Below are positions 8,237 to 15,585 of a stretch of DNA of 64,000 nucleotides, one piece after another (the first letter of the stretch is position 1; every line of letters begins with the position of its first letter). The notes under the pieces are model-generated. The model was not told where the DNA came from. It did no database searches and worked only from the letters and a program-made list of their open reading frames with translations. This stretch comes from CAYMAI01 sp964388445 (GTDB lineage Bacteria; 4484-113; JAGGVC01): NCBI GenBank assembly GCA_964388445.1, contig CAYMAI010000006.1:189635-253634 (forward strand). The letters run 5' to 3'. The translations under genes were made by a program, and so were the position numbers.

Positions 8237-9021
8237 CTTTGCTTTTCCGCGAGAACCGTGATACTGGATGCCGCGCCCACAAGCTCGCCCGAAACGCCCG
8301 AAGTAATCGGGTCGTCGCAGGCGCCGGATGCGGAATAGGTTTTGTCGGCTAAGATTTCCACGCCCGAAAAACCGGCGGCGCGTATTGCGGATAAATAATC
8401 TTCCCGCTTAAGCGCTCCGGAAATGCACGCGGCATAGGCTCGAATGTCGTTCTTAATGTAATCGGGCAATTCCCGGTTCAGCACGATATCGCTTACCACT
8501 AGCCTTCCGCCGGAGTTCAGCGCGCGGAATGCTTCGCGAAAGACTTTTTCTTTGTCAGGGCTAAGGTTGATTACACAGTTGGAAATAACAACGTCAACGC
8601 TGCCGCTTTCGACCGGCAAATCCTCGATAAACCCCTCGCGGAATTCGAAATTGGAAAGCCCGGTTTCGCGCAGAAAAACGGCGGCGTTCTTGCTCGCGAG
8701 TTCAATCATTTCCGGCGTCATATCCACTCCGATTACACGGCCCTTTTCGCCGGTTATGCCCGCCGCGATGAAAACATCCTTTCCCGCGCCGCTTCCTAGG
8801 TCGAGGACAACGTCTCCCGGCTTAATTTGGCTGAACGAGACCGGGTCGCCGCAAGAGAGTCCGAGGTCCGCATGGAATTCGCTTGCGGGTTCGGCGGCAA
8901 CAGGAGAACTTCCGCAGCAAGATGTGCTCGAATCCGTGGCAGAAGCGGGTCCGCAACAAGATGAGCGGCTGGAAGCAACCTTTCCGTATGCTTCTTTTAC
9001 AGCATTTCTAATGTCCGACAT
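8233..9021 (-). CDS. arsM: Arsenite S-adenosylmethionine methyltransferase
   Basis: About 262 residues from the ATG at 9019-9021, which has GGAGG 7 nt upstream. A Cys-rich N-terminal stretch (SSCCGPAS, TSCCGSS) precedes LGLSCGDP and the SAM-binding motif VVLDLGSGAGKDVFIAA. SNCVINLSPDKEKVF and AACISGAL supply the other cysteines expected in ArsM enzymes, which methylate As(III) to volatile or excretable species. It sits between acr3 and chrA in one operon. The extra N-terminal CC pairs look like an additional metalloid-binding tail. Confidence 0.9.
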   Translation of the reverse strand: MSDIRNAVKEAYGKVASSRSSCCGPASATDSSTSCCGSSPVAAEPASEFHADLGLSCGDPVSFSQIKPGDVVLDLGSGAGKDVFIAAGITGEKGRVIGVDMTPEMIELASKNAAVFLRETGLSNFEFREGFIEDLPVESGSVDVVISNCVINLSPDKEKVFREAFRALNSGGRLVVSDIVLNRELPDYIKNDIRAYAACISGALKREDYLSAIRAAGFSGVEILADKTYSASGACDDPITSGVSGELVGAASSITVLAEKQS

Positions 9022-9049
9022 ATCAAGAACCTCCATAAATGGCTAAAAA

Positions 9050-10144
9050 CTATTCCGTAGCGGATTTGAAGAATTTCCGCTTGAAAAAAAGCGCAACGCC
9101 AACAAGGGCGATTAAAACCGGAACTTCCACGAGCGGACCGATGACCGCCGCGAACGCGACGCCGGAGCCGATTCCGAAAACCGCAACGGAAACGGCGATC
9201 GCTAGTTCGAAGTTATTGCTGGCCGCGGTAAACGAAAGCGTCGCGGATTTCGAATAGTCAGCGCCGATGCGCCTCCCGATAAAAAAGCTGACGAGAAACA
9301 TGACTACGAAGTAAATCAACAGCGGAATTGCGATTCGGATTACGTCAAGCGGAAGCTGGACAATGTATTCTCCCTTTAGCGAAAACATAACAACGATCGT
9401 GAACAATAACGCGGCAAGCGTTAGTGGACTAATTTTCGGAATGAACTTCCCGTGATACCAGTCCATTCCCTTGGCTTTAACGAGCGAAAAACGAGTAAGT
9501 ATTCCAGCGATAAACGGAATGCCGAGATAAATGAACACACTTTCGGCGATTTGACCGATGGATATATCGACAACGCTTCCTTCAAGTCCGAAAAGCGGCG
9601 GAAGGACCGTAATGAAAATCCAAGCATAGACGCTGAAAAACAGCACTTGGAAAACGCTGTTGAACGCGACTAGTCCGGCGCAGTATTCGGTGTCGCCGCT
9701 CGCAAGTTCATTCCAGACTATGACCATTGCGATACATCTGGCAAGCCCTATCATTATGAGTCCGACCATATACTCCGGATGATTGGGCAGGAAGATTATC
9801 GCTAGGAAGAACATCAGTACGGGACCAATAATCCAGTTTTGCACGAGTGAAACGCCGAGGATTTTCCAATTTCGGAATACGTCGCCCAGCTCTTCGTAGC
9901 GCACCTTCGCGAGCGGAGGATACATCATCAGTATCAGGCCGATGGCGATGGGAACGTTCGTTGTTCCGGCATTGTACTTATTGATGAAAGATTCGATTCC
10001 CGGAATGAAATGGCTGAAAGCCACGCCCAAGCCCATCGCGAGAAAAATCCATAAAGTCAGGAAGCGATCTAGAAAAGATAACTTTCCCGCTATACCGGTT
10101 TTGCAGGGTGCGGCTTGGATTGGAGAAGCGATCGATTCGTTCAT
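9050..10144 (-). CDS. acr3: Arsenite efflux permease, ACR3 family
   Basis: About 364 residues with ten predicted helices. Family landmarks include FLTLWIFLAMGLGVAFSHFIPG at the first helix, IGLARCIAMVIVWNELASGD with the essential membrane cysteine, and TAASNNFELAIAVSVAVFG near the C-terminus. ACR3 exports As(III) across the inner membrane. The ATG at 10142-10144 is chosen because it lies directly after the arsC stop (10146-10148); the in-frame ATG at 10162 lies inside arsC. It acts after reduction of arsenate by the two ArsC proteins. Confidence 0.93.
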   Translation of the reverse strand: MNESIASPIQAAPCKTGIAGKLSFLDRFLTLWIFLAMGLGVAFSHFIPGIESFINKYNAGTTNVPIAIGLILMMYPPLAKVRYEELGDVFRNWKILGVSLVQNWIIGPVLMFFLAIIFLPNHPEYMVGLIMIGLARCIAMVIVWNELASGDTEYCAGLVAFNSVFQVLFFSVYAWIFITVLPPLFGLEGSVVDISIGQIAESVFIYLGIPFIAGILTRFSLVKAKGMDWYHGKFIPKISPLTLAALLFTIVVMFSLKGEYIVQLPLDVIRIAIPLLIYFVVMFLVSFFIGRRIGADYSKSATLSFTAASNNFELAIAVSVAVFGIGSGVAFAAVIGPLVEVPVLIALVGVALFFKRKFFKSATE

Positions 10145-10145
10145 T

Positions 10146-10595
10146 TCACTTTTCCCGTTCAATCATTGCCTCGATGGCGCCGGGCAATTCCATAACGAAA
10201 TCGCGTATTTCGTCGCGCACGCGGCGGTATTGCGCAAGACCGTCCGGCCCGGGAGGAGGGTATGATAGCGAGGGCGGGTCATCGAAACCGCGGTGCATTG
10301 TGCGGATTTTCCGTGGAAAAACCGGACATACTTCTTTCGCATAACCGCAGACCGTAATCACGATGTCGATATTTTCATTAAGGAATTCGTCAACGTGCTT
10401 CGAGCGAGCATGCGACATATCGATTCCGGCTTCGTTCATTACGGCAATCGTTTCGGGAAACACCCAAGAGGGCGAAACGCCAGCGGAATACGCTTCAATT
10501 GTGCCGGAGTGAAAGTGCCGCGCCCACGCCTCCGCCATCTGACTGCGGCATGCGTTACCGGTGCAAAGAAACAACACTTTGGTTTTTTCGCTCAT
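10146..10595 (-). CDS. arsC: Thioredoxin-coupled arsenate reductase (ArsC, LMW-phosphatase fold)
   Basis: 149 residues with the CX5R loop FLCTGNACRSQMAEAWARHF near residue 10 and a second pair of cysteines in ITVCGYAKEVCPVFP (about 82 and 89). This is the three-cysteine relay of plasmid pI258-type arsenate reductases, which reduce As(V) to As(III) with thioredoxin. The start ATG has GGAG upstream (rc of 10596-10612). It is followed closely by acr3 and preceded by a second, divergent arsC. Thioredoxins encoded at 12-13 kb could be its reductants. Confidence 0.93.
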   Translation of the reverse strand: MSEKTKVLFLCTGNACRSQMAEAWARHFHSGTIEAYSAGVSPSWVFPETIAVMNEAGIDMSHARSKHVDEFLNENIDIVITVCGYAKEVCPVFPRKIRTMHRGFDDPPSLSYPPPGPDGLAQYRRVRDEIRDFVMELPGAIEAMIEREK

Positions 10596-10617
10596 TTCCG
10601 TCTCCTTCTATAGGTCG

Positions 10618-11097
10618 TTAAAACCGAAAAGCGCTTGCCTTCAAAATCCGACGAGGGCCGTCTTCCGAATCGAGCCATTCCTCGATTTTCGATTTGATTC
10701 CATCCCGAATTTCACGGTACTTTTCCAGCTTTTCTTCTTCGCCGCCTTCATGTTCCGCAGGATCCTCGAACGGCCATTCGAGCCGATTTAGCGCGCCGGG
10801 CCAAAGCCGCGGGCATTTTTTCGACGCGGAATCGCAAAGGATAACCACATAGTGCGCGGTTATCCGCCCGAGATAATCCTCCAAGTCGTTTGTCGTTTGA
10901 TGGGCGATCGGGATGCCGATTTCTTCCATCACCCGTGCTGCATGCGGATTTACGGATTGAGCAGGTTCGACCCCGGCGCTGTAAACGTCGAAATTCCTGC
11001 CGCCGAGTACGCGCAAAAGCCCTTCGGCCATTTGACTTCGACAGGAATTGCCCGTGCAAAGAAACAGCACAGTCAGTTTTCCCGCTGCGTTTTGCAT
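10618..11097 (-). CDS. Second arsenate reductase-like LMW phosphatase
   Basis: 159 residues, start overlapping arsR by 25 nt. It also has the CX5R loop (LFLCTGNSCRSQMAEGLL) and LCDSASKKCPRLWP with two relay cysteines. It differs from the adjacent ArsC by a longer acidic C-terminal part (EDPAEHEGGEEEKLEKYREI). Two non-identical ArsC proteins in one operon may differ in reductant or in substrate. Activity as arsenate reductase is inferred from the cysteines and the operon. Confidence 0.88.
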   Translation of the reverse strand: MQNAAGKLTVLFLCTGNSCRSQMAEGLLRVLGGRNFDVYSAGVEPAQSVNPHAARVMEEIGIPIAHQTTNDLEDYLGRITAHYVVILCDSASKKCPRLWPGALNRLEWPFEDPAEHEGGEEEKLEKYREIRDGIKSKIEEWLDSEDGPRRILKASAFRF

Positions 11098-11438
11098 AGC
11101 TTCTCCAAGTCCATCGAGCAGATACTAGAAATTTTCCTAAAATCGTTTTTGCCAAGTCCCGTTTCGGCCGCGGCGTCGCCGATGCTTGCAATCAGTTTCT
11201 TGATTGCGGCCGTACCCTTCCTTTCATCGCGCATGTAATAGACCCATCTTCCATGCTTGCGCGAGCTGATCAGGCCCGCGCTTTTTAAAATCGAAAGATG
11301 CTTCGACACGGTGGAAGTGGCAAGCCCCAGAAGAGCGACGATTTGACAGACGCAAAGCTCCCTATCCTTGAGGACGAGGAACGTACGCAGTCTGCTTTCG
11401 TCGGACAAAGCATTCAATATATCCGTAAGTCTGCCCAT
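11073..11438 (-). CDS. arsR: ArsR/SmtB-family repressor of the arsenic operon
   Basis: About 121 residues from the ATG at 11436-11438 (MGRLTDILNALSDESRLRTF). The winged helix contains the metalloid site ELCVCQIVALLGLATSTVSKHLSILKSAGLI; the CVC pair matches the As(III)-sensing ELCVCDL motif. A further C-terminal pair of cysteines (SICSMDLEKLC) could be an added ligand. It heads the arsR-arsC-arsC-acr3-arsM-chrA operon and has a palindrome at 11452-11473 just upstream. As(III) release of DNA is the known family mechanism. Confidence 0.93.
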   Translation of the reverse strand: MGRLTDILNALSDESRLRTFLVLKDRELCVCQIVALLGLATSTVSKHLSILKSAGLISSRKHGRWVYYMRDERKGTAAIKKLIASIGDAAAETGLGKNDFRKISSICSMDLEKLCKTQREN

Positions 11439-11451
11439 GACACCATTCCTA

Positions 11452-11473
11452 TATTTCGCCAACTAACGAAATA
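11452..11473. promoter_or_regulatory. ArsR operator upstream of arsR
   Basis: TATTTCG (11452-11458) and CGAAATA (11467-11473) form a perfect 7-bp inverted repeat around eight bases, CCAACTAA. It sits 14 nt before the arsR ATG, overlapping the expected promoter (a TTAAAAT-like -10 follows on the minus strand). A nearly identical element lies at 14163-14182. Assignment to ArsR is inferred from the position and the recurrence. Confidence 0.75.
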
Positions 11474-11502
11474 TTTTAATATAAATCGCCTTCATGAAAA
11501 AA

Positions 11503-12195
11503 TCACTTGAGCAAAAGGTAAATGCCGGCCGCGGCAAAAATAGCGCCGCTGACTTTTTTGAGAATTAGATTCGCTGTTGCCAGGCGCGCGTCGCCGACAA
11601 TTCTTGCGGCAGCTTCGTAACTAAATCCCGCGACGATTACCAAAATGCAGTGGCCGACCGCGTAGAACAAAAGCAGAAGGAATCCGAACGCTATGTTGGC
11701 TTTTGAAGAAGCGATGTAAGCGAGTACGACGGCGAGAACGGGGGTTGCGCATGGCGAACTTACAAGCCCGAACATCATTCCGAGGAGCAGCGCGCCGAGC
11801 CAGCCGCTTGAAATTTTTTTCGCCTTTTCGGGCAAAGAAACGCTCCAATTGACGATTCCGAATAGATGGAGCGCGATTAAAATGCACAATATTCCCCCTA
11901 TCAAGAACCATTGCTTCCCCACAGCGCCGAAAAGCGTACCGAGAATAATCGCGGCGACGCCCAAAATAGCGAACGTAATCGATAGCCCTGCGGTGAAAAG
12001 CAAAGTTGAAACGATGCGCCGGCGCCCGCCCGCCCGGTCCGCTCCTTGCGCGCTCAAAAACGCGAGCATCAACGGCACCATAACTATTACGCAAGGATTC
12101 GCGGCGGTCAGCGCGCCGCCGGCAAGCGCGAGCGCAGGAGCCCACAGAGGTCTTGCGTCCAGCGCGGCCTTCGTGGCTTTAACTATTTCTTCCAT
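11503..12195 (-). CDS. CcdA/DsbD-type membrane thiol transporter
   Basis: 230 residues, six predicted helices. Two conserved Cys-Pro-type motifs, AANPCVIVMVPLML in the first helix and SSPCATPVLAVVL in the fourth, match the membrane domain of CcdA/DsbD, which passes electrons from cytoplasmic thioredoxin to periplasmic thiols. The start overlaps the stop of the thioredoxin-like gene before it (12195). It ends 30 nt before the arsR operator. It likely recharges the anchored thioredoxin encoded next to it. Confidence 0.85.
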   Translation of the reverse strand: MEEIVKATKAALDARPLWAPALALAGGALTAANPCVIVMVPLMLAFLSAQGADRAGGRRRIVSTLLFTAGLSITFAILGVAAIILGTLFGAVGKQWFLIGGILCILIALHLFGIVNWSVSLPEKAKKISSGWLGALLLGMMFGLVSSPCATPVLAVVLAYIASSKANIAFGFLLLLFYAVGHCILVIVAGFSYEAAARIVGDARLATANLILKKVSGAIFAAAGIYLLLK

Positions 12196-12662
12196 CAGGA
12201 ACTCTCCGGAAATCCGCCGGTTAAAAAGTTAACGATGTCATCGGTTTTAAGTACGCCGATGTTCCTTCCAGCTTCGTTGCCTTGATCGTCGAAGAAAATT
12301 TGCGTTGGAATTACGGTTATTCCGGCTTTCATAGAAAGTTCCCGGTCGGTGTCTGTATCGATAAAGATAATTACAGCCCTTTCGCCCAAAATTTTTTCCG
12401 CTTCGGCCATATTTATCGACATGGTTTTGCAGGATTGGCACCGAGTGCTTCCGAAATCCACCATAACGGGCTTTCCCGGCGCAACCCCGATAATCTGCGC
12501 CAATGTAAGCTCCGAGGACTCAGATTCGTATGAACTTGCTGTTTTTTCCTGAATGGACTTTGACGCAGTAAATTCGGGCAATAGATTTTTCGCAGACCAT
12601 ACCATCGCCGCGGCGAGAACAACAAAAATGGCGATAAACAGCTCTTTTTTTTTGGACTTCAC
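12195..12662 (-). CDS. Membrane-anchored thioredoxin-like protein
   Basis: 155 residues: one N-terminal helix (LFIAIFVVLAAAMVWSA), a linker, then a thioredoxin fold with active site FGSTRCQSCKTMS and the cis-proline loop GITVIPTQIFFD. CQSC rather than CGPC is unusual but fits TlpA/ResA-like extracytoplasmic thioredoxins. It overlaps its neighbours by 1-4 nt on either side, so it is co-translated with the CcdA-like protein and the small thioredoxin. A periplasmic reductase role is inferred. Confidence 0.85.
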   Translation of the reverse strand: MKSKKKELFIAIFVVLAAAMVWSAKNLLPEFTASKSIQEKTASSYESESSELTLAQIIGVAPGKPVMVDFGSTRCQSCKTMSINMAEAEKILGERAVIIFIDTDTDRELSMKAGITVIPTQIFFDDQGNEAGRNIGVLKTDDIVNFLTGGFPESS

Positions 12663-12925
12663 GGCATCTGCTCCCTATTAGGTATTCCGGCTTGCCCGGC
12701 AATAATTTTCGCGAGTTCGGCTTGCGCCGGCAGCCTTCCTGCAAGAACGAGCCGTCCGTCAATCTCCAGCGCGGGCGTCATCATTACGCCTGCCTCGACC
12801 ATTTTTTCGACGCCGGTTACTTTTTCAACTACGCAATCGAGCGAAAGGCTTTCGAGAGCTGCTTTTACACGATTTTCAAGCTCTCTGCATCGGGCGCATC
12901 CCGGTCCATACACGATTATTTTCAT
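12659..12925 (-). CDS. Small redox-active disulfide (thioredoxin-fold) protein
   Basis: About 88 residues from the ATG at 12923-12925 with GGAGG 7 nt upstream. It starts MKIIVYGPGCARCRELENRV, with a CARC active site, and has VMMTPALEIDGRLVLAGRLP. This is the small 'redox-active disulfide protein 2' type often coupled to YraQ/ArsP permease genes. The permease lies just upstream. A cytoplasmic reductant for arsenic enzymes or for the permease is inferred. Confidence 0.88.
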   Translation of the reverse strand: MKIIVYGPGCARCRELENRVKAALESLSLDCVVEKVTGVEKMVEAGVMMTPALEIDGRLVLAGRLPAQAELAKIIAGQAGIPNREQMP

Positions 12926-12982
12926 TTTGTTTCCTCCATTTTTAATCACGGATTTCAGGCGTTCACTGCGGTTAAATCCTGT

Positions 12983-14164
12983 TCAGCTCGAAATCGAGCC
13001 GAAAACAAAACCTGTAAGCGTCGCCAAAACAACAACTAGCAATACAAAAACAGCCGTTTTCTTCATGCCCATATACGAGCCGATAACAAGCATATTGGGA
13101 AGGCTGACGGCAGGTCCTGCAAGCAGCATTGAGAGCGCCGGCCCTTTGCCCATCCCGCTGCCGATCAGCCCTTCAAGAATTGGAATTTCGGTTAGAGTTG
13201 CGAAATACATAAACGCCCCCGCTACTGCGGCGAAAAGGTTCGACCAAATTGAATTACCGCCGACGAGCGACGAAATCCAGTCCGGCGGAATAACGCCATC
13301 GTGACCCGGACGTCCGAGGAAAAAACCAGCCAGTAAAACGCCGATTAGAAGGAGCGGCAGAATTTGCTTGGCAAAGGTCCAGCTTGATTCGACCCACGCG
13401 CCAAGCTCCCAGCGCTCGAACCATTTAAAGATTATGAAAGCCAGCGCAAAGAGGGCGATTCCGGTGATTATCCATTTAACGCCGTAAACAGCGGCGAAAA
13501 TGCCGCCGGAACTACCGGGGCTTCCCCAGTTGGCAAAAACGAGAATAGCAACCATAGCAAAGAAGTAAACTGCGTCTTGCCATAGTTTTCTTTTGGGTTC
13601 TTCGACAGGATTTTCCGCGACGCTTTTTACGCGAGCGGCGTCATCGGAATCGTTTTTGAAAATCGCCGCCATCGCAAGCCCGATGATGAACGCAAACAAA
13701 ATTGCGCCAAGCGCCCTTGCAAGACCGATTTCCCAGCCGAGCACGCGTGCCGTCAGAATAATTGCCAGTACGTTGATTGCCGGGCCGCTGTAAAGAAACG
13801 CGCATGCGGGGCCGAGCCCGGCGCCGCGGCGGTAAATGCCCGCGAAAATCGGAAGAACCGTGCAAGAACAGACTGCCAGAATCGTGCCCGACACGGACGC
13901 GACCGCATACGCAGTTACCTTGTTTGCCTTCGCGCCGAGGTAGCGCAATACTGCGGATTGGCTGACGAAAACGCTAATCGCTCCGGCGATGAAGAATGCG
14001 GGGACAAGGCAGAGCAAAACATGCTCGCGCGCGTACCATTTCGTTAGCGCAAGGGCTTCGAGCACTGCACCGTCGAATCGAGAGGCGCCTACCGGCATAA
14101 AGTAAGCGGCGAGAAAAACCGCCGCGATGACGCTTAGGGTTCGAATTTCGGTTTTGTTCGTCAT
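12983..14164 (-). CDS. YraQ/ArsP-family permease
   Basis: 393 residues with about eight to ten helices. The family core is clear: VSGTILAVCSCTVLPIF followed by YRRGAGLGPACAFLYSGPAINVLAI, with the CSC motif conserved in permeases that export trivalent organoarsenicals (ArsP) and relatives (DUF318/YraQ). It is the first gene of the permease-thioredoxin-thioredoxin-CcdA operon and its ATG overlaps an ArsR-type operator. Methylated arsenic made by ArsM, encoded downstream, is a plausible substrate, but that is inference. Confidence 0.85.
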   Translation of the reverse strand: MTNKTEIRTLSVIAAVFLAAYFMPVGASRFDGAVLEALALTKWYAREHVLLCLVPAFFIAGAISVFVSQSAVLRYLGAKANKVTAYAVASVSGTILAVCSCTVLPIFAGIYRRGAGLGPACAFLYSGPAINVLAIILTARVLGWEIGLARALGAILFAFIIGLAMAAIFKNDSDDAARVKSVAENPVEEPKRKLWQDAVYFFAMVAILVFANWGSPGSSGGIFAAVYGVKWIITGIALFALAFIIFKWFERWELGAWVESSWTFAKQILPLLLIGVLLAGFFLGRPGHDGVIPPDWISSLVGGNSIWSNLFAAVAGAFMYFATLTEIPILEGLIGSGMGKGPALSMLLAGPAVSLPNMLVIGSYMGMKKTAVFVLLVVVLATLTGFVFGSISS

Positions 14165-14182
14165 TTCGCCAAATAACGAAAT
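14163..14182. promoter_or_regulatory. Second ArsR-type operator, over the permease start
   Basis: ATTTCG (14163-14168) and CGAAAT (14177-14182) are inverted around CCAAATAA, differing from the arsR operator core CCAACTAA at one base. It overlaps the ATG at 14162-14164. Binding here would block transcription start or translation of the permease operon. A TAATAT-like -10 is seen just upstream on the minus strand (about 14185-14190). Confidence 0.7.
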
Positions 14183-14303
14183 AACATATTACCGGGCACG
14201 GCGCAATATATCGATGCTTGTGAAGACGCGAGCTTGACGGCAGCCGCCGTCCGGCGTTACCGCCGGGTCCGATTTGATTCTACCTATCCAAACCGGTAGA
14301 AGC

Positions 14304-14786
14304 TTAGAAGTGGTAAATAACGCCGACGGTGATTAGATTGTCGATGCTACCGGGCGAGGGATCGAAGAAATAATCATAGCCGGCGCGAAAAGACATGTTT
14401 TGCTGCATTCTGTAAATATATTGAACGCAAAGTCCGTTTTCGGTAAAGCTGTTATTGGTTTTGTCGTCCACGTTAATGTACGAATAGCCGAAGGCAATTT
14501 CCGCGGGAGATTGGCCGCTCCCCATCCCCGCTCGTCCACCGCCGCCTACGGGAAAAACGACTCCTCCGCGCAAAACGAAGCCATCGTCAAAATCGTCGTT
14601 GTCGATGAAGTAAAGAAGCCAAGAGCCTTGTGCGAACCATTTTTCGCCGCGCACTTCCAGCGTCGGCCCGTTGAGAGAGCCGAACGCGAATTGGCTTTGC
14701 TGGCCCCTGTATCCTTGACAGAAGCCCGCAGTCGCCGATATCGAAAGGACGAAGACCAAAGTTAAAACAGCCGCTAGAAAACGCAT
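14304..14786 (-). CDS. Probable small outer-membrane beta-barrel protein
   Basis: 160 residues with a Sec signal (LTLVFVLSISATAGFCQG). The rest is made of alternating amphipathic strands rich in Gly, Tyr and Phe (ISFGY-like segments FAFGSLNGPTLEVRG, IAFGYSYINVDD, FRAGYDYFFDPSPG) and ends in VGVIYHF, with a terminal Phe as in barrels assembled by BamA. No specific family is recognised. It stands alone between the arsenic island and an ABC-type permease on the same strand. The function is unknown. Confidence 0.7.
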   Translation of the reverse strand: MRFLAAVLTLVFVLSISATAGFCQGYRGQQSQFAFGSLNGPTLEVRGEKWFAQGSWLLYFIDNDDFDDGFVLRGGVVFPVGGGGRAGMGSGQSPAEIAFGYSYINVDDKTNNSFTENGLCVQYIYRMQQNMSFRAGYDYFFDPSPGSIDNLITVGVIYHF

Positions 14787-14823
14787 AATCCCACCTCACG
14801 TTAAGTGATGCCGAAGTATATCA

Positions 14824-15537
14824 TCACCTCCACTCGGAGCGCCATCTGTATCTGCCGAGCGATACGGCGAGAAGAATCACTATTGCAAGCGGCAAGATTT
14901 GAGCAGCGGTAACGAGGGGAATGCCGACGCCGAAATGGTCGGCGATGTAGAACAAGGTGAAATTCATCGGGACCGCAAAAAACGCCGAAAGACCGCCAAG
15001 AGCGACAAATAGATAAGGTCTGCCGAACAAGCCGAAGCAAAGAATCGCCGTAATTGCGGCGGTGTTCAAAGCGTTCATAATGAAAACGCCAAATACCATC
15101 CAGACGCTTATCGTTTGGCCTTCGGATGTACCGGGCGCCAGCCAAATCAAGTTGTAAATGAACACCGCAACGTGAAACAGCAGCATTTGCGGAATCATGA
15201 TGACGGCGACTGTTTTAAGGTGGCCTAAAATCAAGTCGAACGGGGATAGCAATGTTAAGCGGATTTGCGATAGTTGTTTGTCTTCGAGCTCCCGCGTGGT
15301 CATATATGCGGCAGTAAGAAAGCTTACGAGCGAATTTACGAAAAGGTAAATAATGACAACTGTGTAGGGTTGAAAAATCGCCAAACGTCCAATTCCGAGC
15401 GCGCCGGTTACCGGATCGTCCTCTGTTAGAGTCGAAAGCCAGTTAAAAACAATTGTGATTACGGGCGTGAGCCAACCGAGCGTAACCAGATTGTTACGCC
15501 GTGCGATTAGCCAATTCCTTCGGTAAACCGGTTCCAT
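14824..15537 (-). CDS. ABC-2-type membrane protein
   Basis: 237 residues with six hydrophobic helices. The segment AAYMTTRELEDKQLSQIRLTLLSPFDLILGHLK resembles the ABC-2 permease pattern in which a 'RE..ERGTLE.LL.SP' motif precedes the next helix. No ATPase gene lies beside it in this window. It may be half of an exporter whose other parts are elsewhere. It begins close to the end of hisS on the same strand and could share its transcript. Confidence 0.6.
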   Translation of the reverse strand: MEPVYRRNWLIARRNNLVTLGWLTPVITIVFNWLSTLTEDDPVTGALGIGRLAIFQPYTVVIIYLFVNSLVSFLTAAYMTTRELEDKQLSQIRLTLLSPFDLILGHLKTVAVIMIPQMLLFHVAVFIYNLIWLAPGTSEGQTISVWMVFGVFIMNALNTAAITAILCFGLFGRPYLFVALGGLSAFFAVPMNFTLFYIADHFGVGIPLVTAAQILPLAIVILLAVSLGRYRWRSEWR

Positions 15538-15585
15538 ATGAATGCGCGATGCGCGCGGGAGACCCGCTGCAGGCGCCGAATTTTA

